64,000 bases of DNA from Hevea brasiliensis (Eukaryota > Streptophyta > Magnoliopsida > Malpighiales > Euphorbiaceae), in NCBI RefSeq assembly GCF_030052815.1, contig NC_079510.1, forward strand, positions 34,673,823 through 34,737,822. The letters are read 5' to 3'. Under the pieces are notes generated by a model. That model ran no database searches and was not told where the DNA came from. It saw only the letters and a list, made by a program, of their open reading frames with translations. Numbering within the stretch: the stretch's first letter is position 1; every line of letters begins with the position of its first letter. The position numbers and the translations under genes are program-made. Shown piece after piece: positions 11,232 to 23,304 of the stretch.

Positions 11232-12619
11232 CTCGTCCGAGCATTTAATGCTCACGAGGTCCCAGGCAGCGCATCGGTTAGCGGGACTCGCCAGCTGTTC
11301 TGACATGTCTCACGAATGTTCCCAAGATTCCATAAAGAGATCGGTTAATTATAGAGCGGTAGATCCAGGTGTTTCGAATTACAGATCGGATAATCATATT
11401 AGAGCTCGGAAAATAATTAATAAGATAATAATTGGCAAAATAAAATCTTTATTTCCAAAAGATCAGATTACATCATTTGGGCGATCTCAAGAGATCGGAG
11501 TACATTTCCAAAAATCAGATTACATCATTTGGGCAATCTCAAGATCGGATTACATCTGATTACATCAAAAGGCCGACCTCTAAAGATCAGCGGAACATCC
11601 TATCTAAAGAAGCCTATGTCAATAGCCAACATTGTGACTGATCCACAGGGTGTCGCCGATCGGAGCTTAACCCGCTGTCGGAACACCCAATGTGGAGGGA
11701 AACCGCTGCCGGAACACCCAATGTGATGAGAAGCCGAATGAATTCAGTTGAGTGACTCGAGATTGGCAGAGTGGAGGTCCGCAATCCAAATCGGTCAATT
11801 GATCCAGTTCCCTCATCATCATCAGACAAGGTTATGCGATCACCAGGGTCGTAAATTTTCAGTCGAGGAGTAAGGAAGTCCATCGGAAAAGGATCAAAGC
11901 CACGATTGTAGCGGAACTTCACGGAGCGAGCAAATAGGAAGTAAGAAGGAAGAGACGAAATGGGATGAAGGGAAGTCTCTTTCGTGCAGGGTATATATAG
12001 GGAAAACGGGCATTTATTATCGAGCGTAAAGCGGCTGACGCTTCGGGAATCGAGGGGAAATTAATGCTTTGACCAGACCGAGGCTGATTAAGGGATCGAA
12101 ATAATAGAGATCGGAGGATGGGAGATCAGCATGAGAGATCGGAATAGGAGCGTGTCAAGAAGATCGAGAAGGGGGAGGGATCGGAAGACAAAGAGAATAA
12201 GACAAATCCCAAATAACCGTCGTCGAATCGAGCCGAGGTAGTTAAAGCGTTACGAGCGAGATCTCCACCGACGCCTAAGAATCGCCATAATCTTGTGAGT
12301 GCGGTGGTATGTCATGACAGTCCTGTACATCCCAATCCCCACCGTTGATCTCACTGGTAAGGACAAAACCGGAACCCTTGGATCAAGAGAGAAGACGACA
12401 ATACCAGCGTCTTTCGCTCTTAGCCCTCAGATCGTTCCGGACAAGAAGATTTGGGACCGTCAGATTGAAAGAGGGAAAGGACAAATATTCTGAAGAGTGA
12501 TCTCAGCCATTCATTTTGATTCTCTTTAATTCCTGAACACCCGATCATGTCCTTCGAAATCTTGACCCTCCATCTCCCTCAAAATAAATCCTGACCCTTC
12601 ATGGGGAGCACCCGATTCC
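11232..12619. other. LTR interior without a supported gene
   Basis: This stretch is rich in GATCGG-type motifs in both orientations. It contains a second minus-strand TATA-like run (TATATATA, 11992-11999). An open frame of about 100 codons on the minus strand (11922-11614) follows it, but begins with GTG and has no upstream in-frame ATG that I can find, so I do not call it a gene. Confidence 0.5.
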
Positions 12620-12627
12620 TATAAATA
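12620..12627 (+). promoter_or_regulatory. TATA box of the Ogre/Tat LTR (U3)
   Basis: TATAAATA on the + strand lies in CCTATAAATACCTGCATG. If it drives the element, transcription would start near 12650, making 8664 to about 12650 the U3 and the rest R-U5. The RNA leader would then include the tandem array at 13630-14060. Confidence 0.55.
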
Positions 12628-13629
12628 CCTGCATGAAAAACTGTTCAAAGGACGGGCAAAAAAAGAGAGGTAGTTATTATAGCGGAAGAACTCTGAAACT
12701 TCATTCAGTTTGTTACTCTGCTACTTAGAAGTGTTGATTTGAAAGACTTTTGAAACTAGTTTTCTAAAGTGCTTTCTTGAAAAGGATTCTGAATACTGAA
12801 ACTCTACATTTTCAGTTTGTTCATTATCTGGTCACACTCTCACTTTCAGCCCTTTATCATCTCTGTCTTCATTCCCATTATCCAAGCTCAACTTCATTTC
12901 ACTCGGTTTTTAATCTTAATCTGATTGCATTTTAGCTAAGCACCCTTCAGTTCACGACGAACATCAGCCCTCAGGCTAATCAGTCCGCTGTCTTATCACT
13001 ATTTATCACCCCGTAGTTATTTCAATAAATTTGGCTCCTTACAGGTAAGAGCTCATACTACTGTTTTATTAAGTGTTTACGTTTACTTTTCGCACTTTCT
13101 TTGTTCTTCTTACATATGCGATTTTCTCCAAGTTCATTTTGTGCAAAAGAACTCCAAAGAATGTTACTCTCGAGTTTATTTCTCTAGCGATCAGTCCATC
13201 ATTTTATTAACCTTCGTCATTTCTGAATGCAAGTTTTCTATTTCCTAGTAGCGTGTAAGTGGTTGGGTAAAACGTAGGTAACTGCAACTTAAGGGTCTCT
13301 TTTAAGAGAGAGAGCCTGAATAACACGTCAGGAAAATAGCCAAACTATTAGGCTGACGTAAACGGCAATTCGGCAAGATGCCATAAAGTGGAATAAAACC
13401 AGAGTAAACGAAACAGAATAGATCGGACATTAATAGGTACTGGAAAAGTGACCTTAAGGGAAGTCAGCAAAATTCAGTCCAACTTCTCTTATTTAGTCAC
13501 AAAATATCAATTAGAGCCTTACCCCCAGCACCTTAGAACGTCAGAATCCTTAGCTTTAGGACCTTATGACATGTAGCTGAGATTAAAATTTGGGAGATCG
13601 GAAGGATCCCATTAAGGTTCCTGTTAATT

Positions 13630-14060
13630 TAAATAGAGATCGGAGGAGAGTTCTTATCCGGTCTCAACTCAAAATTTTAATAAATATTAAATAGAGATCG
13701 GAGGAGAGTTCTTATCCGGTCTCAACTCAAAATTTTAATAAATATTAAATAGAGATCGGAGGAGAGTTCTTATCCGGTCTCAACTCAAAATTTTAATAAA
13801 CATTAAATAGAGATCGGAGGAGAGTTCTTATCCGGTCTCGACTCAAAATTTTAATAAACGTTAAATAGAGATCGGAGGAGAGTTCTTATCCGGTCTCGAC
13901 TCAAAATTTTAATAAGCATTAAATAGAGATCGGAGGAGAGTTCTTATCCGGTCTCAACTCAAAATTTTTAATGATTTAAAAGAGATCGGGGGAGAGTTCT
14001 TATCCGGTCTCAACTCAAAATTTTAACAAGTATTAAAGAGTTCGGAGAAGAGTTCTTATA
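13630..14060 (+). repeat. Tandem array of about 58-bp units within the LTR
   Basis: The block GAGATCGGAGGAGAGTTCTT followed by ATCCGGTCTCAACTC and TTTTAATAAATATTAAAT repeats seven times at about 58-bp spacing (starts near 13636, 13694, 13753, 13810, 13868, 13926, 13982). An eighth decayed copy lies near 14037. The units are nearly identical except the last. The unit includes the partly palindromic pair GAGATCGG and CCGGTCTC. Confidence 0.93.
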
Positions 14061-14469
14061 CAATTCTTAAATTAAATTTTAATAAAATAGTTCTTTTAAA
14101 TAAGATTAACATGCAACAGTAACTCACTAAGGTTGTCTCATTTACTTATGTATCTGGGTGATCCAAATTTAGTGAAAAATCAAATGCTCCTTTAGTCAAA
14201 AGGATCAACATGTCCATTCAAGCCCTCCTAACTAATGCAAAATTAAATCTACTTACCCTTATTAAGGGACGAGGTGGGGTGCCTAACACCTTCTCCACCC
14301 GTTTACGGACCCCGAACCTAGAATCTTTGTCTTGAAGTGGTTTCATTTCAATTTATTTTCACAAATGGTTTTCTTTAGTTTCCCTTAAAACTAAGGTGGC
14401 GACTCCTCACTCTTTCCCACTTCGGTGAGGGTTCGTTCAGGTGACCGCAAAATCCCTTGCGACACACAC

Positions 14470-17400
14470 TATAACACCCCTCACCCGTCTACAATGTAGT
14501 CGAGCAAGGTGTGCTACATTCGGTGTCGGAGTGCCCTATCTTGTCTTGTCATGTACAATATTAATTTAATTGTCTATTTAATATATTATCTTACGTATAA
14601 TTTTTTTTATCCCATTTCATTTTTGTGGAGACCCAGACAAAGTCTCCTCTGTTTTATTAGTGCATAGCAGGTTTCCTCATTTACGTGTTAAAAACCAATT
14701 TTATCCATTTCATAACATCATTTCTCATGTCAATTATTCATATACCACATCATACCATTACTCATATAATTTTCATGAAAATAAACTTGCATTTCATTCA
14801 TATAACAATACTTACAATAATGTATAATTATATACACAATCCAAAATTTAGTTACATATGTCAATCTAATTTATTACATATAATAACCAAAATACAAAAT
14901 CTAACTATACAAGAGCCCTACCAAAATAAACTGGTAAGGTGACAATCTATACTGTAGCAGATCTGCTCAAGTCCTGTCTAGGCTCTACTGCTACTGTTGT
15001 GGGTCTCCTGTACCTACGCGATGGAAAAACTAACGCGCTAAACATAATGCTTAGTGGTGCATAAATAAAGAAAAATAACTAAATAATTTAAAATAATTAT
15101 TTCTCGTATAACCTTATAAATAAATATCAATTTTTATGTATTTAAAATCTTTTACATGTTTTCTAGAACTTTGTAAGCAAATAAGCTAATAGGGATTTTT
15201 TCTATGCATATACCTTATCTTTAGTCTTATAAAATTCATATTAATGATTTTCTCCTATACTTATTTATATTTAAGGCTTATTACTTTTATCCGTGCCCAA
15301 GTAACCTATAATATACTATAAAGACTGGATACACGGGAGTCTACTAGTCAGACATCCGTATGTCTACCCAGTATACAACGGTCATATCAGGCACTAGGCC
15401 CGCGGGCAAGCATAAGCCAGTAATAATAAAAATTGCCACTATGGCCAACGGGCAGGCATAAAGCCAGTAGAACAATCATCTTAGACATATGTTGTCTGTC
15501 AATGATTATCCCTGTGGGCAGTACTGCAATATGTAGTCCCTAATTGGTATACCAATCGATCCATGCTATATAAATGAGTCTAGGCATACTTTGGGCATAA
15601 TAATATTATTAAATATTTATAATTTCATTAATTCATGTTATTTTTATGCTTAAAAATTTATTCTAATTCATTTCATCTCATATGCCTAGTTATTTTATGG
15701 ACCTTTCTTTAGGTCCAAATTTGGTGCATTGCTTTTACATGGCAAATTGACTAGGATGTGGCAACTATTTGGCCACACTTCCTTCATAGAATTTGTTCCT
15801 CTATGTATTGTCTTTGTTTTTCTTTTTGAATTATATTAATTGGAGTTTTATTACTCAAGTTATGGTTAAATAACCATAACTGACTCACTGTCTCTTTCTG
15901 GGTCTAGAATTAGGTAGATTCTGGAGTATGCATTTGTCTAATTAATTGGACATGTTACGGTCATTTTTAAGCCTAATATTCTTCATAAAAGTTATTACCC
16001 TATGTCTTATGGTCCTTCAAAAATTTTAATTACAATTTTCTAAATTTTATAGAATTAGTTGTGGCCAAATCACTGGCCTGGACTCAGGTACCCTATGTCC
16101 TCAAGGTCCAGGTTCAGGTCAGTAACTTTGACCTCTATTTTAGGGTTCTTATATTCATAGTTTCAAGACCATGTCTAAAACAAAGTTGGAGCTCTATTTC
16201 TTAGGGTTCCAGATCAGATGGCTCATCCCAATTAGAGTTTCCTAGTGGGAGATATGACTTAAAGTGTGTTCTGGGGTCAAGTGTAATTTGGTCAAACTCC
16301 AGGTTTTGATGTGCTAAATATTTCTAACCATTTGACCTAGTTCCTTTGGGTTCTGGGTTTTGGTCAAAAGACCAACATTGTAGACCTATGTCTTATAAAA
16401 TTTTTTCCATTGGTTTCATTCATTTGGATTTTTATAGACCAAGTTATGGCCATTTTACCAAAACTGGTTGGTTGGTCTATGTCCTGGAAATTTTGGGTAG
16501 AATTGATTATGGTTAGTTTGGTGACCTAATTTGGGTCAGTAATTTCATTTGGTTAGAGGCATTTCTAGGCTTGGTGTTCTTAATGAAAGTCGTAGTCTTA
16601 TGTCTAATTTTCCAATGGTATAAAATTCATGTCATTTGGACCTGTTTAGAGGGAGTTATAGCCAAATAAACACGTACTATTCATTTGGTCATTTTTCTAG
16701 ATTTAGTGTTTGGATATTCGGATTGGGACAGTAAATTGACCAAGATTTTGATAGAAGTTAGGCAGGGTTTCTCCATAAAAAATGGGGTATTTTGAGTCTA
16801 ATTTCACCTCCAATTAGCCTCACACCAATTGGAGTCACACAACTTCTGTTATAGGTCAAACAATACACTGGACTCATATGTCCAAATTTCCTGCATAAGA
16901 GAAGCACTCCCAATATTCCATCCTCCTTACTCCCAACTACAATTCATCATTTATAATACTTCAAATGATCAATAATCAGTCTCAACAAGATCAATCTCAA
17001 GCCATAACACCAAGGTACCAAAATTAATTCAAACCCTAACTCAAAATTTCTCAACAATCCTTTTTAATTTCTTTCAATTTTTACTTCCTTATGCAAGCTT
17101 AACATGGTTTAAAAAGAAAAAAAAAATTACATAGAACTAACCTTGCTTGAGTCAATTTCCAAGCTCTCCAAATCTTCAATTTCCTCTTTTCTTTTTGCTA
17201 CCTTTAGCTTGCCCAAGGTGAAAGACTAAATTTTAATGAAGGAAGTTATGGGTTTTGTGGAAGGAATTCAAGGTTATGAAGAGAGAGATAGAAGAAAGGT
17301 TATTGGAGGTAGAGAGAAGGAAGAGGACGGCTGGAAGAAGAGGTAGAAGATGGTAAAATTTTCTTTCCATTTTACCTCATTTTTATCTCTTTTAATTAGG

Positions 17401-18007
17401 TTTATAAATGTGTGTTATAATATGATTGGTGCAGACCTTCTTAATGACATCATAATGATGTCATAATTCTAATTTTGATTTATTTTTCTTTCTTTTCTTT
17501 TCTACTCATTTTTAATTTAATTTTTAGCAATATTTATTCATATTTTATGTCATAAAAATTATTTACTCAATTGGACAAGTTGGTCAAAAATCATCTCTGA
17601 AGACGAAATGACCAAAATGCCCTCTGTTTGGCTTATGAAGCCAAAACTGTCTATACCGATCTTAAAAATTCTCCTCACCTTTTCTTGATATTCTAATGCT
17701 ACCTAGGGCGCTATAACTCTTCTCTGGCATTCCAAAAATTATTTCACAGGATTCTCCTCGAGTTTAGGGCTACTAGCTGTCTTCACCGCTACTTCCCATC
17801 CGGTCACCCATCTCTAGGGCACCAGCTCATTTAACTTCATTGTATTTCATTTCTTTTATTTTTTCTTAATTTTTTTTAGTCTTTATTAAGTCAATTTATG
17901 CCTCCTCACTCTTGTTTGAGTGTAGTTCCCGACATCTTAGCTGTCCAAATAGACGTTAATCGTCAGAACAGTAAAATGTATGGACCACCTAAAGTGAGGG
18001 TGTTACA
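14470..18007 (-). mobile_element. Solo LTR, Tekay/Del-like chromovirus, TSD CACAC
   Basis: The segment starts TATAACACCCCTCACCC and ends GAGGGTGTTACA, which are inverted ends of a plant chromovirus LTR with the first G changed to A. It is flanked by identical 5-bp duplications CACAC at 14465-14469 and 18008-18012, so the boundaries are firm. Length is 3538 bp. The right-hand block GGTCACCCATC...GGCACCAGCTCATTTAAC (about 17808) is shared with the LTRs of the Tekay element at 18266-30226, giving lineage and minus orientation. There is no internal coding sequence, so it is a solo LTR left after LTR-LTR recombination. Small open frames inside (for example 14685-14942) show no protein features and are not genes. 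Confidence 0.88.
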
Positions 18008-18012
18008 CACAC

Positions 18013-18265
18013 TCCTCTTCAAGTCTTGAATTCTTCTCTTCCTATTGATTCTCATTTTCCCATGAAGTGTCCTTATTATCCAAATTTTATTTCACCGATA
18101 GATTTTCATTATCCTCCCACATAAAATATTTTCTCATTGTTTCTCCCAACTAAGCTATTATCTCTTCAAACCTAGAATTTGTCTTGTCAAATTGAATTTC
18201 ATATTCTTGAAAAGTTTTGTCATTCTACAAATCTTGTTTCACTAATTGATTTTTATCAATATCCA
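18013..18265 (-). mobile_element. Athila-like retrotransposon remnant (internal, coiled-coil gag tail)
   Basis: This 253-bp strip lies between the solo LTR and the Tekay element. Its left end (TCTTCAAGTCTTGAATTCTT, 18017 onward) is clearly related to the strip on the far side of the Tekay element (TCTTCAAGTGTTGAACTCTT, about 30273). Read on the minus strand it gives charged, helix-like stretches such as QFDKTNSRFEEIIA and EEKNSRLEEE, with stops. I interpret it as downstream gag of the same Athila-like element whose upstream gag, PBS and LTR lie at 30232 to about 32000. The two strips share a short repeat unit rather than being simply continuous. Confidence 0.55.
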
Positions 18266-21200
18266 TGTCACATCTTACCCCTCTGTAAGGCATAACATGA
18301 TCCCGTAGTATACCTAATGAATTACTGAACTTCGCTTATCGATAACCCATTAAATATACTATAAAGGATTTTAAACCAATTTCTATTGATTTTAAATTAT
18401 AAGGTAATGTTGAATACTTATTAAAAGCCTTTAATTAAGGTTTATGTCATGAGTCAAATTTTTTATCAATTCGGGATTTCGAAAATTTTATAAAAATTTC
18501 GACAGAGTGTCGTTTATAATTTGAAAAAACATTTCTTTAAAATCTGTTAACAATACTCCCAATATACATTTTAACCACAACTCCAGTAATTTCAATACAA
18601 TTCAATCCCATCAACTCAATCAAAAATAGTAATTCATTATTTGAAAAATTCAGAAGAACTTAAGCATTTCATTAATAAGAAATAATAGGTTTACATTACA
18701 AATATTTACACAGATCAAAAATAAAATTCCAAAATCTTTATACAACTGCTCAAGTCTATTATGTACATACATACAGATACATATACATTAAATGAAAATT
18801 TACAAGGGTATAATCTATATACCCAGTTATGACTCCAAAATGTTGATCACTCCACATCACAAGCAGTCTACTCTACTACTTTATCTGTCTCTTTACCTGC
18901 GATAGCGTAAACAAGCTATCGCTGAGACAAAAACTCAGTGGTACACAACTAAAAAAAAATAATTTACACATCAACATAAATCACAATCTTTCAAATTAAA
19001 TCAATTGAAATATTAACACATATAAAATCATGCTTTATTTTTAAAGCTAGAAAATTACTTAAATAAATCAAATTTTATTCCATAAATCATAGAACAAGAA
19101 TTTCGAAAAGTTACACAGTTTTGATCATGACACGATTATCCAATTCGTCCCAATAACCAAAGGCTAATGGAGAATGTAAAGGCTAGCTAGCACATGTATA
19201 TGAGTACTCATTCAATTATTCCTCAACTGGCACACACCTCAACACTTCAGCCAGAGAGGGAATACAAATCCAATTCATCCCACTAGGCAAGCTAGTGAGG
19301 AATTCAAACATATAGTCATGACAACTGTGGTTTCAAACAATTTCAATAATTTTCCAAGCATCAAAATATTCATCAATTCACATTCTTATTTCATTCAAAT
19401 AATTTCCCAAAATTGGGCTAACAACACATAATTTTTGTCAATCAAAGTATTCAATAATATAATAAAGACCATAAACTATTTTCACAACTAATTCAATGCC
19501 AAATTCAATTTGAAAAACAAAAGAGAGTTAGTTGTTGTGTACAAACCTCTTTAATTAGTCTTGACTTGATCTAACCTTTTCTTGTTCCTTGGATGGCTCC
19601 TTACCAACTGAAACATATAATTAAAGTGTTTCAATATCCACCCAAGTCATTTCTACTAATTAATCCAATAAATTGACTTTTACATACTTAATTTTACTTA
19701 TAAATTCTTATAAGGGTTGAGTTCTTTGCATTTGACATTATTGTGGTTACTATTCATATTACTATTCATTCAAAATGTTGACTTTTTCATAATTAATAGG
19801 TATACAATTTCTAAACATATGGTCCTACCACATTTTGGGTTACAATTTTGTTGGCATTCGTTGCCAATTACAATTCAAGCCTTCCTAAGAGTAATTTCAA
19901 AATTTTAGTTTTTGTCTCTAATGTTTACTATTCCATTGGACTAATCTACAATGGGAATTTGGCTAAACTTTCTCCATTAAAGTTATTCCTTAATGTCTCT
20001 ACTTTAATTCCCATTTTGAATCACTTCATTTGGAGTTTTGTAGCTCAAGTTATAGTATTTTTACCATAACTAGCCGGATTGGTCCATTTCCAAATTTTTT
20101 GAGCAAATTTGGTTCTGGCAGTTTTGATGACCTAAATTTGGTTAGCAATTTGATTAGGTTATGGTCAGAATTTGGGTTTCTGTTCTTCATGAAAGTTGTT
20201 CTACTATGTCTAATCTTTCCAATGGTTTAAAAATCAGGTCATTTGGACCTCTCTACACAAAGGTATGACCATTTCAATATGTATTGTTCATTTGGTCAAT
20301 TCTGCCCAGAATGAGGGCACCTATTCCGAATTCAACCTAATTTTAGACTAATTTCTGGTCAGTTTTTGAGCAAAATTTCTTCATAAAAAAATGTAGCATT
20401 ATGACCCTAATTTCATGTCCAATTGTCCTCACACCAATTAGAGTCATGCAATTCAACTTATAACCTTTTAAATGGATAGAGGTCAGGCTGTCCAGAATTC
20501 AATACACCACATCATCAACTTCTCAATTCCATTCATTAATTCCCAATTCATAACACACTAATTGATCAAAATTGAGCATCACAAATACTAATTAGTCTAA
20601 AGTCCTCAAAACCCAAATTTCCAACCAAAACCCTAATTCTCCTTTTTCCCAATTCATGCAAAATCATATCATTCAAGTATACTAATCACCTATTCTTGAT
20701 CATTTAAACTTGAATACACCTTTAATTGAATTAAAACACATCAACACCTCACAACACCATAGTTGGCCGAAATTTGTGGGTACCCTAACTTGCAATTTTT
20801 GTTTCAATTTCAACAAATCTTAACTCAATTTAAGTGCCTAATCATGAATAAAGAGAAAGAAGTGTAAGAATTAACACTAACCTCAAGTAGCTCAAGTCCA
20901 AGCTAAACAAACTTCAAGTTTTTCCTCTCCTTTTTACTCCCAAAGTGTAAAGCAAGGTCTAGGGATAAAATTTTGTATTGAGACTTAGGGAAATTACGGA
21001 AGAAAACAAGTGAAATTTAAGTTTCACAACCTTGACAATGGTGGAAAGGAAAGAAAAAGAGAGAGAAATTGAGAGAGAGGGACGGCTAGCTTTTAGGAAG
21101 AAGGAAGTGAATTTTTCCTTTTTAATTTTTGTCTTATTTATGTTGTAATTATCCCATAATTTAATAAACCAAAATTAAAATTTTTAATTATCTCATAGTG

Positions 21201-21764
21201 ATGTCATTAAAGTAATTAAATTTTGAATTTTTCTATTTCTTTCATTTTCTTTCTCTACACCTCTTCATTTCTAATATATTTTTCAATATTTTAATTTTAT
21301 ATATTTTAATGGACATGTAGATCAAAAATTACCTTTAGGGGGTAAACTAACTAAAATGCCCCTTATCGATATGATCAATTGTTCTAATAGCACTAGATTG
21401 CTTCTTGAATTCTGTTTTAATTATTTGAACTTGTTCTTTATTCTTTTCTATGGTTTTCACATTACTATTAGCTTCGCAATTGTCCCTAGGCCTGAGGTGT
21501 CATGGGGTCCCATACAAAATTAGGGTAGCAACTGAGTTCGCAGTCACTTCCCAGTTCGGTCACCCATTGCCGGTACCTCGGCTCATTTAACTGATTATAT
21601 TTTATTTTTCTTATTTCTATTTCACCTTCAGGTAATTTCTATTAATTTTTATTTTTGGCTTTTCTAGATGACTTAAATGTGGTTCTAAATATCCTGATTG
21701 TCCGGACAGGCACTAGTCACCGGAACAGTAGAATATATAGTCTACTTAGTATAGGGGTATTACA
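18266..21764 (-). repeat. 3' LTR of the Tekay element
   Basis: It starts TGTCACATCTTACCCC and ends GGGGTATTACA. It aligns along its whole length with 26732-30226, apart from scattered substitutions and small indels. It lies next to the polypurine tract in the element's own orientation. Open frames within it (for example 19717-19908) are also seen in the other LTR without coding features, and are not genes. Confidence 0.95.
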
Positions 21765-21782
21765 ATTCTCCCCCCCTTAAAT
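21765..21782 (-). other. Polypurine tract of the Tekay element
   Basis: On the minus strand the bases read TTAAGGGGGGGAGAAT immediately before the 3' LTR. This is the expected position and composition for the plus-strand primer. Confidence 0.88.
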
Positions 21783-21810
21783 AAATTTTGTCCCGAAATT
21801 TTACCTGGTA

Positions 21811-23304
21811 TTAATCTCTGAACAGCTGTGGATGTTGTCTCCTCATGTCCTCCTCGCACTCCAAAGTAGCCTCTTGGCCTGAATGATGGTTCCACAGCAC
21901 CTTGACCAGTGGTATCTACTTGTTCCTCAGTTGCTTCACCTCATAAGCTAAGATTTCTATGGGCTCTTCCTCATATGTGAGGTCTGGATTCACTTGAATC
22001 TCTTCTACTAGTAAAACGTGAGAGGGGTCTGATCTGTACCTCCTCAATATAGATACATGGAAGATATTGTGAATCTTTTCTAACTCTGAAGGTAGTGTTA
22101 ATCTATATGCCAAAGGACCCACTGGTAGAATGTGAGAGGGTCTGATCTGTACTTCCTCAATATAGATACATGGAAGATATTGTGAATCTTTTCTAACTCT
22201 GAAGGTAGTGCTAATCTATATGCCAAAGGACCCACTCTTTCCAGAACCTCATAAGGCCCTTTCAAGGACTCAGCTTCTCCTTTCTGCCAAATCTCATAAT
22301 TTTTTTCCAAGGGGAAACCTTGAGGAATACCTTGTCATCCACTACATATTCACTATCTCTTCTTTTTAGATCGATATAGGACTTTTGATGGTATGATACA
22401 ACCTTGAGTCTATGTCTAATAAGTTTAATCTTCTCCTCTGTCTGCTGAACAATTTCGGGACCAATCAACTTCCTTTCACCCACTTCATCCCAACATAGAG
22501 GAGTTTTGCGCTTCCTGCCATATAGAGCTTCATATGGAGGCATCCCTATGCTTAATTGGCAGCTGTTATTATAGGAAAACTCAATCAAAGGCAAGTGTGT
22601 GTCCCAACTATCTTCAAATTCAATCACATAGCCCGTAGCATATCCTACAATATTTGAATCACCCTCTCAGACTAGCCGTCTATTTGTGGATGGAATGTTG
22701 TACTGAAGTGCAATCTAGTTCCTAGGGCTTTTTGCAAACTATCCCAGAATCTAGAAGTGAATCTCGGATCTCTGTCTGACACAATCGATACCGATACCCC
22801 ATGAAGTCTCACTATCTCATCAAGGTATAGTTTAGCCAATCTATCTAGGCTATAATCCATCCTTACAGGCAGGAAGTGAGTAGACTTGGTTAATCTATCC
22901 ACAATAACCCATACTACATCATGGTTCTTCTGTGTTCTCGAAAGTCCCATCACAAAATCCATCGTGATCCTTTCCCATTTCCACTCGGGAACTGGCAATG
23001 GCTGCAGCAAACCAGCTGACACTTGGTGTTCAGTCTTCACTTACTGACAAGTTAGGCATTTAGATACATAATTTGCTATGTCCCTCTTCATACCCATCTA
23101 CCAATAATGCTCCTTGACAGTCCTGTACATTTTGGTTCCACCAGAGTGCATAGCAAAAGGAGAGTCATGTGCTTCCTTCATAATGGTTTGCCTCAATTCT
23201 ACATCATTTGGAATGCACACTCTGCCCTGATGTAATAGTAAGCCATTATCATTCACTGAAAAGTCTAGTTTCTTGCCATCCCAAGCTTCTTCCATCAATT
23301 TCAC
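21811..23304 (-). pseudogene. Tekay integrase with C-terminal chromodomain (broken)
   Basis: On the minus strand the zinc-binding part reads EAHDSPFAMHSGGTKMY (23304 region) and the core reads WERITMDFVMGLSRT, IVSDRDPRFTSRFW and then WDTHLPLIEFSYNNS. Further on come the conserved block GPLAYRLALPSELEKIHNIF and FHVSILRKY, and a chromodomain-like tail (PLVKVLWNHHSGQEATLE, then HPQLFRD and TAA at 21813-21811). A chromodomain at the integrase end defines chromoviruses and is thought to guide insertion to heterochromatin. Several stops interrupt it, for example LRNK followed by TAG. A 114-bp tandem duplication at 22007-22233 repeats the GPLAYRL...RYRSDP block and shifts the frame. Confidence 0.88.
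22007..22233 (-). repeat. Tandem duplication of about 114 bp inside the integrase C-terminus
   Basis: Copy one (22007-22120) and copy two (22121-22233) both contain GATCTGTAC, CTCAATATAGATACATGG, AAGATATTGTGAATC and TATGCCAAAGGACCCACT. Copy two lacks one G in GAGAGGGG, so the two copies are in different frames. Confidence 0.93.

Larger units (their letters stand above)
1..14464 (+). mobile_element. Ogre/Tat-type Ty3-gypsy LTR retrotransposon, 3' part (5' end outside window)
   Basis: The window opens inside gag. Reading right come the protease with a G-patch-like segment, a probable intron, reverse transcriptase, RNase H, a second archaeal-like RNase H, integrase, a repeat-rich untranslated region, a polypurine tract and a long LTR. 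The order RT, RNase H, second RNase H, integrase, the intron between protease and RT, the very long LTR and the tandem repeats in the 3' UTR are all known hallmarks of the Tat/Ogre clade. The right end is set at GCGACA (14464), which mirrors the LTR start TGTCGACA. The coding region has several frameshifts and stops, so this copy cannot encode its own proteins. The 5' LTR and PBS would lie left of the window, so the TSD of this element cannot be checked here. Confidence 0.9.
8664..14464 (+). repeat. Ogre/Tat 3' LTR, about 5.8 kb
   Basis: The LTR begins TGTCGACACC after the polypurine tract and is taken to end at TTGCGACA (14464). The motif GATCGG or its complement recurs through most of the segment, which supports it being one unit. 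Near the right end lie GGGACGAGGTGGGGTGCC (about 14268) and GGTGGCGACTCC (about 14395), which resemble terminal blocks of other plant Tat LTRs. A TATA box at 12620 would place U3/R near 12650. The antisense gene at 9220-11066 and a tandem array at 13630-14060 lie inside. Because the 5' LTR is outside the window, the claim that all 5.8 kb is LTR rests on the PPT and the two end motifs. A length above 5 kb is known for Ogre. Confidence 0.72.

Noticed and set aside
11143..11559. Plus-strand open frame of 138 codons
   Set aside because: It covers the antisense promoter and repeated GATCGG segments, and no domain is visible.
11614..11922. Minus-strand open frame of about 100 codons with a TATA-like run upstream
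   Set aside because: It starts with GTG, has no in-frame ATG upstream, and shows no protein features.
14685..14942. Open frame of 85 codons rich in His and Ile
   Set aside because: It lies in the AT-rich body of a solo LTR with clear ends and TSD.
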